The notes under the pieces: model-generated
Database searches by the model: none
What the model saw: the letters and a program-made list of their open reading frames with translations, nothing else
What the model was told of the DNA's origin: nothing
In this document: in pieces, positions 1 to 7,243 of the stretch
Layout: every line of letters begins with the position of its first letter
Position numbering within the stretch: position 1 is the stretch's first letter
Program-made: the position numbers and the translations under genes
From: Actinomycetes bacterium
GTDB taxonomy: Bacteria > Actinomycetota > Actinomycetes > S36-B12 > GCA-2699445
Direction: 5' to 3'
Length of the DNA stretch: 15,603 bases
NCBI GenBank assembly: GCA_022600255.1
Contig: JAHZKU010000273.1
Span: 1 to 15,603, forward strand

Positions 1-1
1 C

Positions 2-3000
2 GACAACCGAATCGTGATCAACAACAACCTCGCGCGCGGTCGCGGCGGCAAGGTCTCCTATACCCACCTGATCGGCTTCGCGATCGTGAAGGCCCTCAAA
101 GAAATGCCGGAGATGAACCGGTCGTTCGCCACTGCGGATGACAAGCCGACGGTGGTGACGCCCGCACACGTGAACTTCGGGCTCGCGATTGATCTGCCCA
201 AACCCGACGGCACCCGCCAGTTGTTGGTCCCAAGCATCAAGGCCGCTGAATCCATGGATTTCGCCATGTTCTATGCAACCTACGAGGACATCGTTCGCAA
301 GGCTCGCACTGGCAAGTTGTCCGTCGCAGATTTTGTGGGGACAACCATTACCCTGACTAACCCGGGCACGTTAGGCACCGTGCATTCAGTGCCACGACTG
401 ATGGAAGGCCAGGGCGCCATCATCGGCGCAGGGGCGATGGAGTACCCGGCGGAGTGGCAAGGGGCTAGCCCCGAATCTCTGGTGCGCAATGCCGTCTCCA
501 AGACCCTCACGTTGACGTCCACCTATGACCACCGCATCATTCAAGGCGCTCAGTCCGGTGAGTTCCTGCGCAAGGTGCACGGCTACTTGTTAGGCGAAGA
601 CGACTTCTACGACGAGATCTTCCACTCTCTGCGGATCCCCTACGTACCGATTCGGTGGTCGCGGGATATCTCCGCCTCCCACGACACGGATCTGAACAAG
701 ACCGCGCGCGTCCAAGAAGTGATCCATGCGTTCCGCGTACGTGGGCACTTGATGGCCGACATCGACCCTTTGGAATATCACCAACGGACCCACCCCGATC
801 TTGAGGTGCTGACGCACGATCTCACGCTGTGGGACTTAGACCGCGAGTTCGCAACCGGCGGGTTCGGTGGCAAACCCCTGATGTATTTGCGGCAAATCCT
901 AGGGGTGCTGCGCGATTCGTACTGCCGCACCGTGGGCATCGAATACATGCACATCCAAGACCCCGAGCAGCGGGCCTGGATTCAAGAACGCGTGGAGGTT
1001 CCCCATCAACGGGTCCCCCGCGAGGAGCAGTTGCGGATCCTCCGAAAACTCAATGAGGCCGAGGCGTTCGAAACGTTCCTGCACACCAAATATGTAGGTC
1101 AAAAACGCTTCTCACTGGAAGGCAGCGAATCGGTGATCCCGCTGATCGATGCCGTGATGGCCGAAGCGGCGAATGACTCGATCGAAGAGGTTTGCATCGG
1201 CATGCCGCACCGGGGGCGCCTGAACGTCTTAGCCAACATGGCCGGCAAGTCGTACGGGCAGATTTTTGCCGAGTTTGAAGGCAACTACGGCCTCGGCTCC
1301 GTGCAAGGGTCTGGTGACGTCAAATATCACCTCGGCACGTCCGGCACCTACACCGCCGATGACGGCGCCACCACCCAGGTCTACTTGGCCGCAAATCCCT
1401 CCCATCTTGAGGCGGTCAATCCGGTACTCGAGGGAATCGTTCGGGCAAAGCAGGACGGCCTGCCCAAGGACAAGCGCCACGACGTGCTGCCAGTCCTCAT
1501 GCATGGTGATGCAGCCTTTGCCGGTCAAGGTGTTGTCGCCGAGACCCTGCACCTCTCGCAGTTGCAGGGTTATCGCACCGGCGGCACGATTCACATCATT
1601 GTCAACAACCAGGTGGGCTTCACAACCTCACCCCAATACAGCCGCTCCAGCGTCTATTCCACCGACGTGGCCCGCATGATTCAGGCCCCGATCTTCCACG
1701 TCAATGGCGATGATCCAGAGGCGGTCGTTCAGATTGCGCGCTTGGCTTTTGAATACCGGCAGCGGTTTGCCAAAGACGTTGTCATCGATATGGTCTGCTA
1801 TCGGCGCAGGGGCCACAACGAGGCCGATGACCCCTCACTCACCCAACCGATGATGTATCAGATCATCGATCAAATGCGCTCAATCCGAAAGAACTACACC
1901 GAACAACTCATCGGTCGCGGCGACATCACCGTCGATGAAGCCGGCGAAGCGCTCCGCCACTTTCAGCAGCGCCTTGAACAGGTGTTTCAGGAAACCCGGG
2001 AGTCGATCGGCTCAGGTGAGTCCTTTACGCCGACCTCCGCTGAGGTGGAACGCGAGGGCACCCAGGCCCTCAAGCGCCAGCAACCGGCCGGTGGCGTCAA
2101 CACCGCGATCACCCCAGAGCAGGTGAAGTTGGTGGTCGAGGCGCAAGAGACAACACCGGAGAACTTCACGATTCATCCTCGACTCGCCACCCAGCTCAAA
2201 CGCCGTGTCCAGATGGTGCAGGACGACGCTGTGGACTGGGGAATGGCCGAAGCCTTGGCGATCGGCTCGCTGGTCAATGAGGGCAAGTGGGTCCGGTTGG
2301 CCGGCCAGGATTCACGCCGCGGCACGTTCGGTCATCGTCATGCTGTCATCGTTGATAAGAAGACCGGGTGGCAATACAAACCCCTGAAGCATTGCTACGC
2401 AGATGGCGGCCGATTCTTCGTGTACGACTCACTCCTCAGCGAGTTTGCGGCCATGGGTTTCGAGTATGGCTACTCGGTGGCCCGGCCGGACGCGCTCGTG
2501 ATGTGGGAAGCCCAGTTCGGGGATTTCGCAAACGGCGCCCAAACGATCCTCGATGAGTTCATCTCATCTGGTGAGCAGAAGTGGGGACAACGCTCCTCCC
2601 TCACGCTGCTGTTGCCACACGGCATGGAAGGGCAGGGCCCAGACCATTCATCCGCGCGTGTTGAGCGTTATCTGCAGTTGTGCGCCGAAGACAACATGAC
2701 GGTCGCGATTCCCTCCACTCCCGCCAGCTACTTCCACCTCCTGCGCTGGCAGGTCATGTCTCGGTTGCGGCGCCCCCTGATCATCTTTACGCCCAAATCG
2801 CTGTTGCGAGCCAAGGCGGCGACCTCGCCCGTGGAAGACTTCACACACGGCACGTTCCGCGCTGTGATCGGCGACACCCAAGCCGAGCCTGCTGCGGTGA
2901 CAAAGGTGCTGATGTGCAGCGGAAAGCTCTACTACGAGTTGGACGCCTACCGCGAACAACACGGCATCAAGGACACGGCCATCGTACGAATCGAACGCCC

Positions 3001-3247
3001 GTATCCGGTTCCGGTCAACACCCTGCCAAAAGCGGTGAACCAGTATCCTCAGGCTCAGTTGCGGTGGGTCCAGGAGGAGCCCGCCAATCAAGGGGCTTGG
3101 TCGTTCATGGCGCTAAATCTCCCACAGTGGATTGACCGCCCCATCGCTGGCATCACCCGGCCCGTTTCGGCATCCCCAGCCGTCGGATCGCACGCGCGCC
3201 ATGATCGCGAGCAAAAGGCCCTGATCGAGGCCGCTTTCGCCGACTAG
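2..3247 (+). CDS. kgd: Multifunctional 2-oxoglutarate dehydrogenase E2/E1 fusion (5'-truncated by window edge)
   Basis: This is the actinobacterial fusion of an E2-type succinyltransferase domain with a ThDP-dependent E1 domain; it carries out the 2-oxoglutarate dehydrogenase step of the TCA cycle together with lipoylated E2 and E3 partners. The frame is open from base 2, so the true start lies upstream. The GTG at 14 is internal: the residues around it match the E2 core (DNRIVINNN). By comparison with mycobacterial KGD (about 1,230 aa, from memory) roughly 140 residues are missing. The E2 active-site motif HRIIQGA has its His codon at 530-532. E1 signatures follow: SLEGSES near 1115, GMPHRGRLN near 1200, the ThDP/Mg motif starting HGDAAF (Asp codon 1508-1510) and ending NNQVGF near 1610, RRGHNEADDP near 1805, and EAQFGDFANGAQ near 2508. 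The C terminus is intact. In relatives, FHA proteins of the GarA/OdhI type inhibit this enzyme; none is encoded here. Confidence 0.97.
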   Translation, partial: DNRIVINNNLARGRGGKVSYTHLIGFAIVKALKEMPEMNRSFATADDKPTVVTPAHVNFGLAIDLPKPDGTRQLLVPSIKAAESMDFAMFYATYEDIVRKARTGKLSVADFVGTTITLTNPGTLGTVHSVPRLMEGQGAIIGAGAMEYPAEWQGASPESLVRNAVSKTLTLTSTYDHRIIQGAQSGEFLRKVHGYLLGEDDFYDEIFHSLRIPYVPIRWSRDISASHDTDLNKTARVQEVIHAFRVRGHLMADIDPLEYHQRTHPDLEVLTHDLTLWDLDREFATGGFGGKPLMYLRQILGVLRDSYCRTVGIEYMHIQDPEQRAWIQERVEVPHQRVPREEQLRILRKLNEAEAFETFLHTKYVGQKRFSLEGSESVIPLIDAVMAEAANDSIEEVCIGMPHRGRLNVLANMAGKSYGQIFAEFEGNYGLGSVQGSGDVKYHLGTSGTYTADDGATTQVYLAANPSHLEAVNPVLEGIVRAKQDGLPKDKRHDVLPVLMHGDAAFAGQGVVAETLHLSQLQGYRTGGTIHIIVNNQVGFTTSPQYSRSSVYSTDVARMIQAPIFHVNGDDPEAVVQIARLAFEYRQRFAKDVVIDMVCYRRRGHNEADDPSLTQPMMYQIIDQMRSIRKNYTEQLIGRGDITVDEAGEALRHFQQRLEQVFQETRESIGSGESFTPTSAEVEREGTQALKRQQPAGGVNTAITPEQVKLVVEAQETTPENFTIHPRLATQLKRRVQMVQDDAVDWGMAEALAIGSLVNEGKWVRLAGQDSRRGTFGHRHAVIVDKKTGWQYKPLKHCYADGGRFFVYDSLLSEFAAMGFEYGYSVARPDALVMWEAQFGDFANGAQTILDEFISSGEQKWGQRSSLTLLLPHGMEGQGPDHSSARVERYLQLCAEDNMTVAIPSTPASYFHLLRWQVMSRLRRPLIIFTPKSLLRAKAATSPVEDFTHGTFRAVIGDTQAEPAAVTKVLMCSGKLYYELDAYREQHGIKDTAIVRIERPYPVPVNTLPKAVNQYPQAQLRWVQEEPANQGAWSFMALNLPQWIDRPIAGITRPVSASPAVGSHARHDREQKALIEAAFAD

Positions 3248-3256
3248 GGCCACGCT

Positions 3257-3264
3257 AGGAAGGA
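3257..3264 (+). promoter_or_regulatory. Shine-Dalgarno of the DUF6104-like gene
   Basis: AGGAAGGA ends four bases before the GTG at 3269. It supports this start over other in-frame codons and indicates that the small gene is translated independently although it follows kgd by only 21 nt. Confidence 0.6.
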
Positions 3265-3268
3265 CACC

Positions 3269-3475
3269 GTGTACGAGAGCGACCAAGGGATCGAGGAATT
3301 CCTGAAGCGGATGGGGGATGTGTCAGATTTCTCCGACGCAGACGATGCGCCCGACGCCGGGATCCACCCCGAATGGTTAGCTTCGCAGATGCGCACGTTC
3401 GTGGACGAACACCCCGAGTGGGAGGAAGCAATCGGCGGATTCGCGTCCTTCCTGGCTCGAACTGACACCGACTGA
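3269..3475 (+). CDS. Small acidic protein of the DUF6104 type, downstream of kgd
   Basis: This 68-aa protein is strongly acidic (run DFSDADDAPDAG, residues ~20-31). It ends in a segment (HPEWLASQMRTFVDEHPEW, then IGGFASFLART) resembling the short DUF6104 proteins that I recall directly after kgd in Streptomyces. Those are about 60 aa and also begin with MY-x-x-D-x-GIEE. No membrane segment or metal motif is visible, so it is probably cytosolic. It starts with GTG, 21 nt after the kgd stop and behind a good Shine-Dalgarno, so it is likely co-transcribed with kgd. Relative to my memory of the Streptomyces proteins it carries an acidic insertion of about ten residues after the first helix. The biochemical function is not known. 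A role linked to the 2-oxoglutarate dehydrogenase complex is inferred from position only. Confidence 0.8.
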   Translation: MYESDQGIEEFLKRMGDVSDFSDADDAPDAGIHPEWLASQMRTFVDEHPEWEEAIGGFASFLARTDTD

Positions 3476-3480
3476 TTCCC

Positions 3481-3525
3481 GCCAGCTCGCTGGCCTGCGC
3501 CACGGACCATTGGCGCAGCGCTGGC
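3481..3525. terminator. Bidirectional hairpin terminator between convergent operons
   Basis: A perfect 8-bp stem, CTGCGCCA (3495-3502) with TGGCGCAG (3511-3518), has an 8-nt loop. It is flanked by GCCAGC (3481-3486), which can pair with GCTGGC at 3489-3494 or 3520-3525. It fills most of the 55-nt gap between the stop of the kgd-linked gene and the stop of the MDR gene on the other strand. There is no long T-run, which is usual for high-GC actinobacterial terminators. Confidence 0.6.
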
Positions 3526-3530
3526 CCCGC

Positions 3531-4496
3531 TCACGGCCTAGTCAGCACCACCTTGCCGAACAGTTCCCCGGCCGCCATCGCGCTGAGCGCGTCAGCAGCC
3601 TGCGTCATGGGTAGTTCCCTATCGATGGTTGGCCGGAGCCCGCTAACGTCGCACAACCGGACGAGCCGTTCGAGTTCGGCTTTGGTGCCCATGGTGGATC
3701 CGACCACAGAAAGTTGCTTGAAAAAGATGCGCGTCAGGTCTGCCGGTGGATTGGGCCCGGATGTGGCGCCAGAGATCACGATGCTGCCGCCAGGGCGTAA
3801 GGACTTGATGGAGTGCTCCCAGGTTGCGGCCCCGATGGTTTCCATGACCGCGTCGACCCGTTCGGGCAGGCGTGCCCCGGACTCGAAGACTGCGTCAGCG
3901 CCGAGCGCCAACGCCTGGGCACGTTTGCCCTCATCGCGGGACGTCGCCCAGACCCGAAATCCCATCACGTGCCCCAGCGCAATACACGCCGTCGCGACGC
4001 CACCGCCGGCGCCCTGCACCAGCACGGTATCGCCTGGGTAGAGGTCGGATCGTACCGCGAGCATGCGGTAGGCGGTCAACCAAGCCGTCGGCAGACAGGC
4101 CGCTTGCGCAAAGGACAATCCAGCTGGCTTGGGGATCACGTTTCGATTCGGGACGCTCACCTGCGCAGCGAAGGTGCCGGGGTAAACCTCGGACAACAGC
4201 GTGCGCTTGGGGTCTTGGGTTTCGTCTGCGTAGTCACCCGAAGCTATCACCGAGTGAAGGACAACCTCTTCGCCGTCGGCCGTGACGCCTGCCGCATCAC
4301 AACCCAGAATCATGGGCAGCCGATCGGCGGTGATCCCGACACCCCGCAACGTCCACAGATCGTGGTGGTTAAGGCTGGCCGCCTTCACATCAATGGTTGT
4401 CCAGCCCTCTCGGACCTCCGGGGCCGGCTGCTCACCTACCACCAGACCGGCCAATGGGTCCTCAGGATGAATCGATTCAGCGTAGACAGCGAACAT
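3531..4496 (-). CDS. Zinc-independent MDR-family oxidoreductase (quinone-oxidoreductase-like)
   Basis: This 321-aa medium-chain dehydrogenase/reductase has an N-terminal GroES-like domain (NHHDLW at 43-48, LGCDAAG at 64-70) and a C-terminal Rossmann domain whose nucleotide-binding turn GAGGGV is at 162-167. The Cys/Asp pair of the catalytic-zinc site and the structural-zinc cysteine cluster are absent, and the chain is short. This fits the NADPH:quinone reductase or enoyl-reductase side of the family better than alcohol dehydrogenase. The substrate cannot be told; NADPH preference is inferred from the family. Its ATG lies 17 nt after the malic enzyme stop, with only a weak AGTAGGT Shine-Dalgarno, so it is probably the second gene of that operon. 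It ends convergently with the kgd operon at a shared hairpin. Confidence 0.9.
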   Translation of the reverse strand: MFAVYAESIHPEDPLAGLVVGEQPAPEVREGWTTIDVKAASLNHHDLWTLRGVGITADRLPMILGCDAAGVTADGEEVVLHSVIASGDYADETQDPKRTLLSEVYPGTFAAQVSVPNRNVIPKPAGLSFAQAACLPTAWLTAYRMLAVRSDLYPGDTVLVQGAGGGVATACIALGHVMGFRVWATSRDEGKRAQALALGADAVFESGARLPERVDAVMETIGAATWEHSIKSLRPGGSIVISGATSGPNPPADLTRIFFKQLSVVGSTMGTKAELERLVRLCDVSGLRPTIDRELPMTQAADALSAMAAGELFGKVVLTRP

Positions 4497-4513
4497 ATGG
4501 ACCTACTTGCTTG

Positions 4514-5692
4514 TTAGATCTGGGCAACACCATCGGCTCGAGCCGCAGCTGCAACGCGACCGGCAACCTCGACAGCAACCCGTGGGTTGAAAGGGCTGGG
4601 GACAATAAAATCCGGGGCCAGATCAGGCCCCACAGCGCCAGCCACCGCTTCAGCGGCCGCAACCTTCATCCGGGGGGTGATCGCGGTAGCACGGACGTCC
4701 AGAGCACCACGAAAAACGCCGGGAAAAGCCAGCACGTTATTGATCTGGTTCGGGTAGTCGCTGCGCCCCGTGGCCACGACGGCCGCGTGCTTTCCGGCAA
4801 GTTCCGGGGCAATTTCTGGGTCAGGGTTAGCCAGCGCAAAAACGATGCAGTCTGGCGCCATGTTGGCGATCCACTCTTCCTCCACGCGCCCTGCGCTGAC
4901 CCCGATGAACACATCGGCCCCGGCCATGGCCGCCTCAATCGGCCCCTCGATGCCGGCCCGGTTGGTGCGAGCTGCTAGATCCGCCTTTACCGCCGTTAGG
5001 CCTGCTCGGTTGGGGTGGACTAGTCCCTTGGAGTCGGCCACCGCGATGTCGCCGATCCCGGAGTCGATCAGCATGTTGGTCACGGCGACCCCGGCTGCTC
5101 CCGCACCGCTCACCACCACGCGCAGGTCTGCCAACGTGCGCTGGCTCACTGCTGCGGCATTAATCAGTGCAGCGGTGACAACAATGGCCGTGCCGTGTTG
5201 GTCATCGTGAAAGATGGGAATATCCAGTTGCTCTTGCAGCCTGCGTTCGATCTCGAAGCACCGCGGCGCTGAGATATCTTCCAGATTGACGCCTCCGAAG
5301 GCCGGAGCCATCCGCACGACCGTCTCCACAATGGCATCGGTGTCGGTACAGTCCAGACACATCGGCACCGCGTCGACGTTCGCAAACTCCTTAAACAGAA
5401 GTGCTTTGCCTTCCATCACCGGCAACGCAGCCTCTGGCCCGATGTCACCCAATCCCAGGACAGCCGTACCATCTGAGACCACCAAAACCGTATTGGCTTT
5501 CCAAGTCAGGTCGTAGGCCAAGCTTGGGTCTGCCGCGATGGCCTGCGACACGCGAGCGACGCCAGGGGTGTACGCCAGGGATAGTCCTTCCGCATCACGA
5601 ATTCGGACCGTCGGTCGGACCTCGATCTTGCCACCATGGTGCAGAGGGAATGCCGGATCGGAGTCGTGCGGCAGCGCTTCGGGTACGCCCAA
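4514..5692 (-). CDS. Malic enzyme, short MaeB/SfcA-type without phosphotransacetylase domain (TTG start)
   Basis: It oxidatively decarboxylates malate to pyruvate with reduction of NAD(P)+, linking the TCA cycle to gluconeogenesis or NADPH supply. The 392 residues contain the malic N-terminal domain (YTPGVA at 41-46, with the catalytic Tyr; Lys96 in MEGKALLFK; metal ligands in NLEDI, E138/D139) and FHDDQHGTAI at 161-170. The NAD-binding domain has SGAGAAGVA at 195-203 and ANPDPE later. The length matches the single-module enzyme, not the ~760-aa MaeB fused to phosphotransacetylase. The start is TTG at 5692, chosen because GAGGAG (5699-5704) lies six bases upstream and no ATG/GTG fits. A downstream MDR gene follows after 17 nt. 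NAD versus NADP preference cannot be read from the sequence with confidence. Confidence 0.95.
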   Translation of the reverse strand: MGVPEALPHDSDPAFPLHHGGKIEVRPTVRIRDAEGLSLAYTPGVARVSQAIAADPSLAYDLTWKANTVLVVSDGTAVLGLGDIGPEAALPVMEGKALLFKEFANVDAVPMCLDCTDTDAIVETVVRMAPAFGGVNLEDISAPRCFEIERRLQEQLDIPIFHDDQHGTAIVVTAALINAAAVSQRTLADLRVVVSGAGAAGVAVTNMLIDSGIGDIAVADSKGLVHPNRAGLTAVKADLAARTNRAGIEGPIEAAMAGADVFIGVSAGRVEEEWIANMAPDCIVFALANPDPEIAPELAGKHAAVVATGRSDYPNQINNVLAFPGVFRGALDVRATAITPRMKVAAAEAVAGAVGPDLAPDFIVPSPFNPRVAVEVAGRVAAAARADGVAQI

Positions 5693-5698
5693 GGCGAT

Positions 5699-5704
5699 CT
5701 CCTC
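5699..5704 (-). promoter_or_regulatory. Shine-Dalgarno that fixes the TTG start of malic enzyme
   Basis: GAGGAG on the minus strand is six bases upstream of TTG 5692. This is the decisive evidence for the rare start codon. Confidence 0.7.
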
Positions 5705-5728
5705 ACAGAAACAAGCGGAAACGGGTCA

Positions 5729-5747
5729 GATCTTCGTTGCGAAGATC
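5729..5747. repeat. Perfect 8-bp inverted repeat ahead of malic enzyme
   Basis: GATCTTCG (5729-5736) and CGAAGATC (5740-5747) are separated by TTG. Outside them, GTCA (5725-5728) and TGAC (5753-5756) are a second, off-centre complementary pair. The element sits 36 nt upstream of the malic enzyme start in the 179-nt spacer shared with the divergent substrate-binding protein gene. It could be a repressor operator or a 5'-leader hairpin. It is not a terminator by position, being upstream of both genes. Confidence 0.6.
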
Positions 5748-5858
5748 GGCACTGACAGCGTCTTCCTGAAAGCCAATCTTGGGGATCTCCGGCAGGTCTC
5801 CCTGCGGATTTCCTCACAGCTTTCCGGTCGGCTTTTCTGTCGGCCACATAAGTACCGA

Positions 5859-5864
5859 TATTCT
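5859..5864 (+). promoter_or_regulatory. Candidate -10 hexamer for a leaderless transcript of the substrate-binding protein gene
   Basis: TATTCT fits actinobacterial TAnnnT. Seven bases separate it from the ATG at 5872, so transcription would begin at or next to the start codon. No Shine-Dalgarno is present and no good -35 is seen. Confidence 0.45.
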
Positions 5865-5871
5865 CCCATAC

Positions 5872-6810
5872 ATGGCGCAACCACCAAATGTGTCCCTGCG
5901 GCGGTCCGTTCAGCGAGGCCGCCGCGGCACCCGACTCTGGGCAGTCACCTTGCCGGTGGCCGCTGCGATGGGGCTGGCCGCTTGTGCCTCAGGAGATTCC
6001 ACGCCCACACCACCGGCCCCACAAGTCGCGTTCGATCAACGCCTTGCCGACAAGGTGCCCGACGCGATCGCCGAGGACGGACTGCTCGAAGTCGGCACCG
6101 ACCCTAGCTATCCCCCGATGGAGATGCTGACAACTGATGGCACGTCGGTTGAAGGCGTAGACATTGACCTCGCGACCGGAATCGCCACCATATTGGGTCT
6201 TGACCCAGAGTTCCGCTCCGAGGCCTACACAGCCATCCCAACCTCAGTTCGAAGTGGCCGCCTCGAACTCGGGATGGCGTCCCTCTCCATGGATCCTAAA
6301 GAGGAGTTAGATACCAACGCAGTTTTGTACTTCGAGGCAGGAACCCAACTTGTGCGCCGCAAGGCGGAAACCGATCTAACCCCGCAAAACATGTGCGGGT
6401 ATCGCATCGCAACGGTGGAAGGCGCTATTCAAGTGGCCCAGTTAACGACTGCTAGTCGGGCCTGTCGTGAAGCGGGGTCTCAACCGATTGAAATCACCCC
6501 CGCGTCCGATCAGCAGGCCGTCACTGACCTTGTTGTTACCGGCCAAGCGCAAGGAATGGTCACCGACTCTCCGGCCGCGACGTTTGCCGTTGCCGAGTTC
6601 CGACGTGAGTTGGCGGCGCCCGGCGAGCCCTACCGGGTGCTGCCCTATGGGGCGCTCACCAGCGTGGAGTTCAAGAAGTTCGCTCGGGCTGTTCGCGGTG
6701 CAATCCAAAACATGATCGATTCGGGCTACTACGATGCCATTCTGGACAAGTGGGGAGTCCGTGACGGCGCGATTTCCAAGAGCAAGATTCGTTGGGCCAC
6801 CGGCGACTAG
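5872..6810 (+). CDS. ABC transporter substrate-binding lipoprotein, family 3 (amino-acid type)
   Basis: This is a periplasm-facing solute receptor for an amino-acid-type ABC importer. From ATG 5872 it is 312 aa: a basic N terminus, a hydrophobic stretch (residues ~22-36) and lipobox L-A-A-C with Cys38, predicting a lipoprotein anchored outside the membrane. The mature part opens with a Thr/Pro-rich linker, then the SBP_bac_3 fold: VGTDPSYPPMEML near the start, GVDIDLATGIA, and YDAILDKWG at the C-terminal end. The frame is open further upstream to 5779, but that part has no signal and would bury the signal peptide. A GTG at 5890 is an alternative start. No permease or ATPase gene is beside it, so its transporter must be encoded elsewhere. 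The ligand is unknown. Confidence 0.92.
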   Translation: MAQPPNVSLRRSVQRGRRGTRLWAVTLPVAAAMGLAACASGDSTPTPPAPQVAFDQRLADKVPDAIAEDGLLEVGTDPSYPPMEMLTTDGTSVEGVDIDLATGIATILGLDPEFRSEAYTAIPTSVRSGRLELGMASLSMDPKEELDTNAVLYFEAGTQLVRRKAETDLTPQNMCGYRIATVEGAIQVAQLTTASRACREAGSQPIEITPASDQQAVTDLVVTGQAQGMVTDSPAATFAVAEFRRELAAPGEPYRVLPYGALTSVEFKKFARAVRGAIQNMIDSGYYDAILDKWGVRDGAISKSKIRWATGD

Positions 6811-6829
6811 CCGCTTGCCCGTGGCCCGA
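6792..6829. terminator. Bidirectional hairpin terminator, substrate-binding protein gene / sodX
   Basis: GGGCCAC (6794-6800) pairs with GTGGCCC (6821-6827), extended by a T-G wobble and a T-A pair. A nested CGGC (6801-6804) / GCCG (6810-6813) stem continues the left arm. It overlaps the last codons of the lipoprotein gene and fills the 23-nt gap to the convergent sodX stop. Confidence 0.55.
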
Positions 6830-6833
6830 ATCT

Positions 6834-7163
6834 TCAATCGCGGCCATAGCGAAACAGCACTCGGCCACTCACAAAGTGGTGGGGAACCAGCCCAAAATCC
6901 CTAGAGTCAGTCGATTCGTTGGGATTGTCGCCTCGAACGACCCAGCCGGCGTCGCGCCGGGCCACCAACCGCTTGACGATGGGCCGCTCCACCTGGCGCG
7001 GGTCGACCATGACTGCAACGTCCCCGACCCTTAGTGGCGCGTTACTTGCCACAAGGAGCCAATCCCCCGGGGCGTATGTGGGCAACATGGATCGCCCCGA
7101 GACCGTCACACGCGTCAATCGAGGCAACTTCGCCCAAAAAGCCCATGGGGATGTCCACACCAT
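6834..7163 (-). CDS. sodX: Nickel superoxide dismutase maturation protease (S26 signal-peptidase-like)
   Basis: It is predicted to remove the 14-residue leader of SodN so that His1 can form the nickel hook. The 109 residues from ATG 7163 carry the S26 serine motif SGRSMLPT (Ser25), PGDWLLV, the catalytic-lysine region IVKRLVAR (Lys64) and the RGDNPNESTDSRDFG box (77-91). This is the compact Ser/Lys signal-peptidase fold seen in SodX proteins. The identity is strengthened by its position, head to head with sodN. The start is uncertain. GTG 7187 adds eight residues and forms a short hydrophobic N terminus, and GTG 7265 would overlap sodN by 22 nt. None has a Shine-Dalgarno. I chose the ATG because known SodX proteins have little before the serine motif and a TACTCT hexamer lies 8 nt upstream. 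Confidence 0.9.
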   Translation of the reverse strand: MVWTSPWAFWAKLPRLTRVTVSGRSMLPTYAPGDWLLVASNAPLRVGDVAVMVDPRQVERPIVKRLVARRDAGWVVRGDNPNESTDSRDFGLVPHHFVSGRVLFRYGRD

Positions 7164-7171
7164 CACTGCTA

Positions 7172-7177
7172 AGAGTA
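7172..7177 (-). promoter_or_regulatory. Candidate -10 hexamer for sodX
   Basis: TACTCT on the minus strand ends 8 nt before ATG 7163 (5 nt before GTG 7166). It fits a leaderless or near-leaderless mRNA. If so, the longer GTG 7187 and 7265 starts would lie outside this transcript. Confidence 0.3.
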
Positions 7178-7228
7178 GGGTCGGCACAAGGCCCGGTGAT
7201 GTTCCCGGGGCGCAACCGCGAACCGACC

Positions 7229-7236
7229 AAGGAAGG
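7229..7236 (+). promoter_or_regulatory. Shine-Dalgarno of sodN
   Basis: AAGGAAGG lies seven bases before ATG 7244. It fixes the sodN start within a frame that is open back to 7034, giving exactly the 14-residue leader expected for NiSOD. Confidence 0.8.
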
Positions 7237-7243
7237 TACCCGA

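Noticed and set aside
5779..5871. 31-residue upstream extension of the substrate-binding protein
   Set aside because: It would push the signal peptide and lipobox to an internal position and has no ribosome site.
7034..7243. Upstream in-frame extension of sodN
   Set aside because: It reads antisense through sodX; the sodN Shine-Dalgarno at 7229 and the standard 14-residue leader fix the start at 7244.
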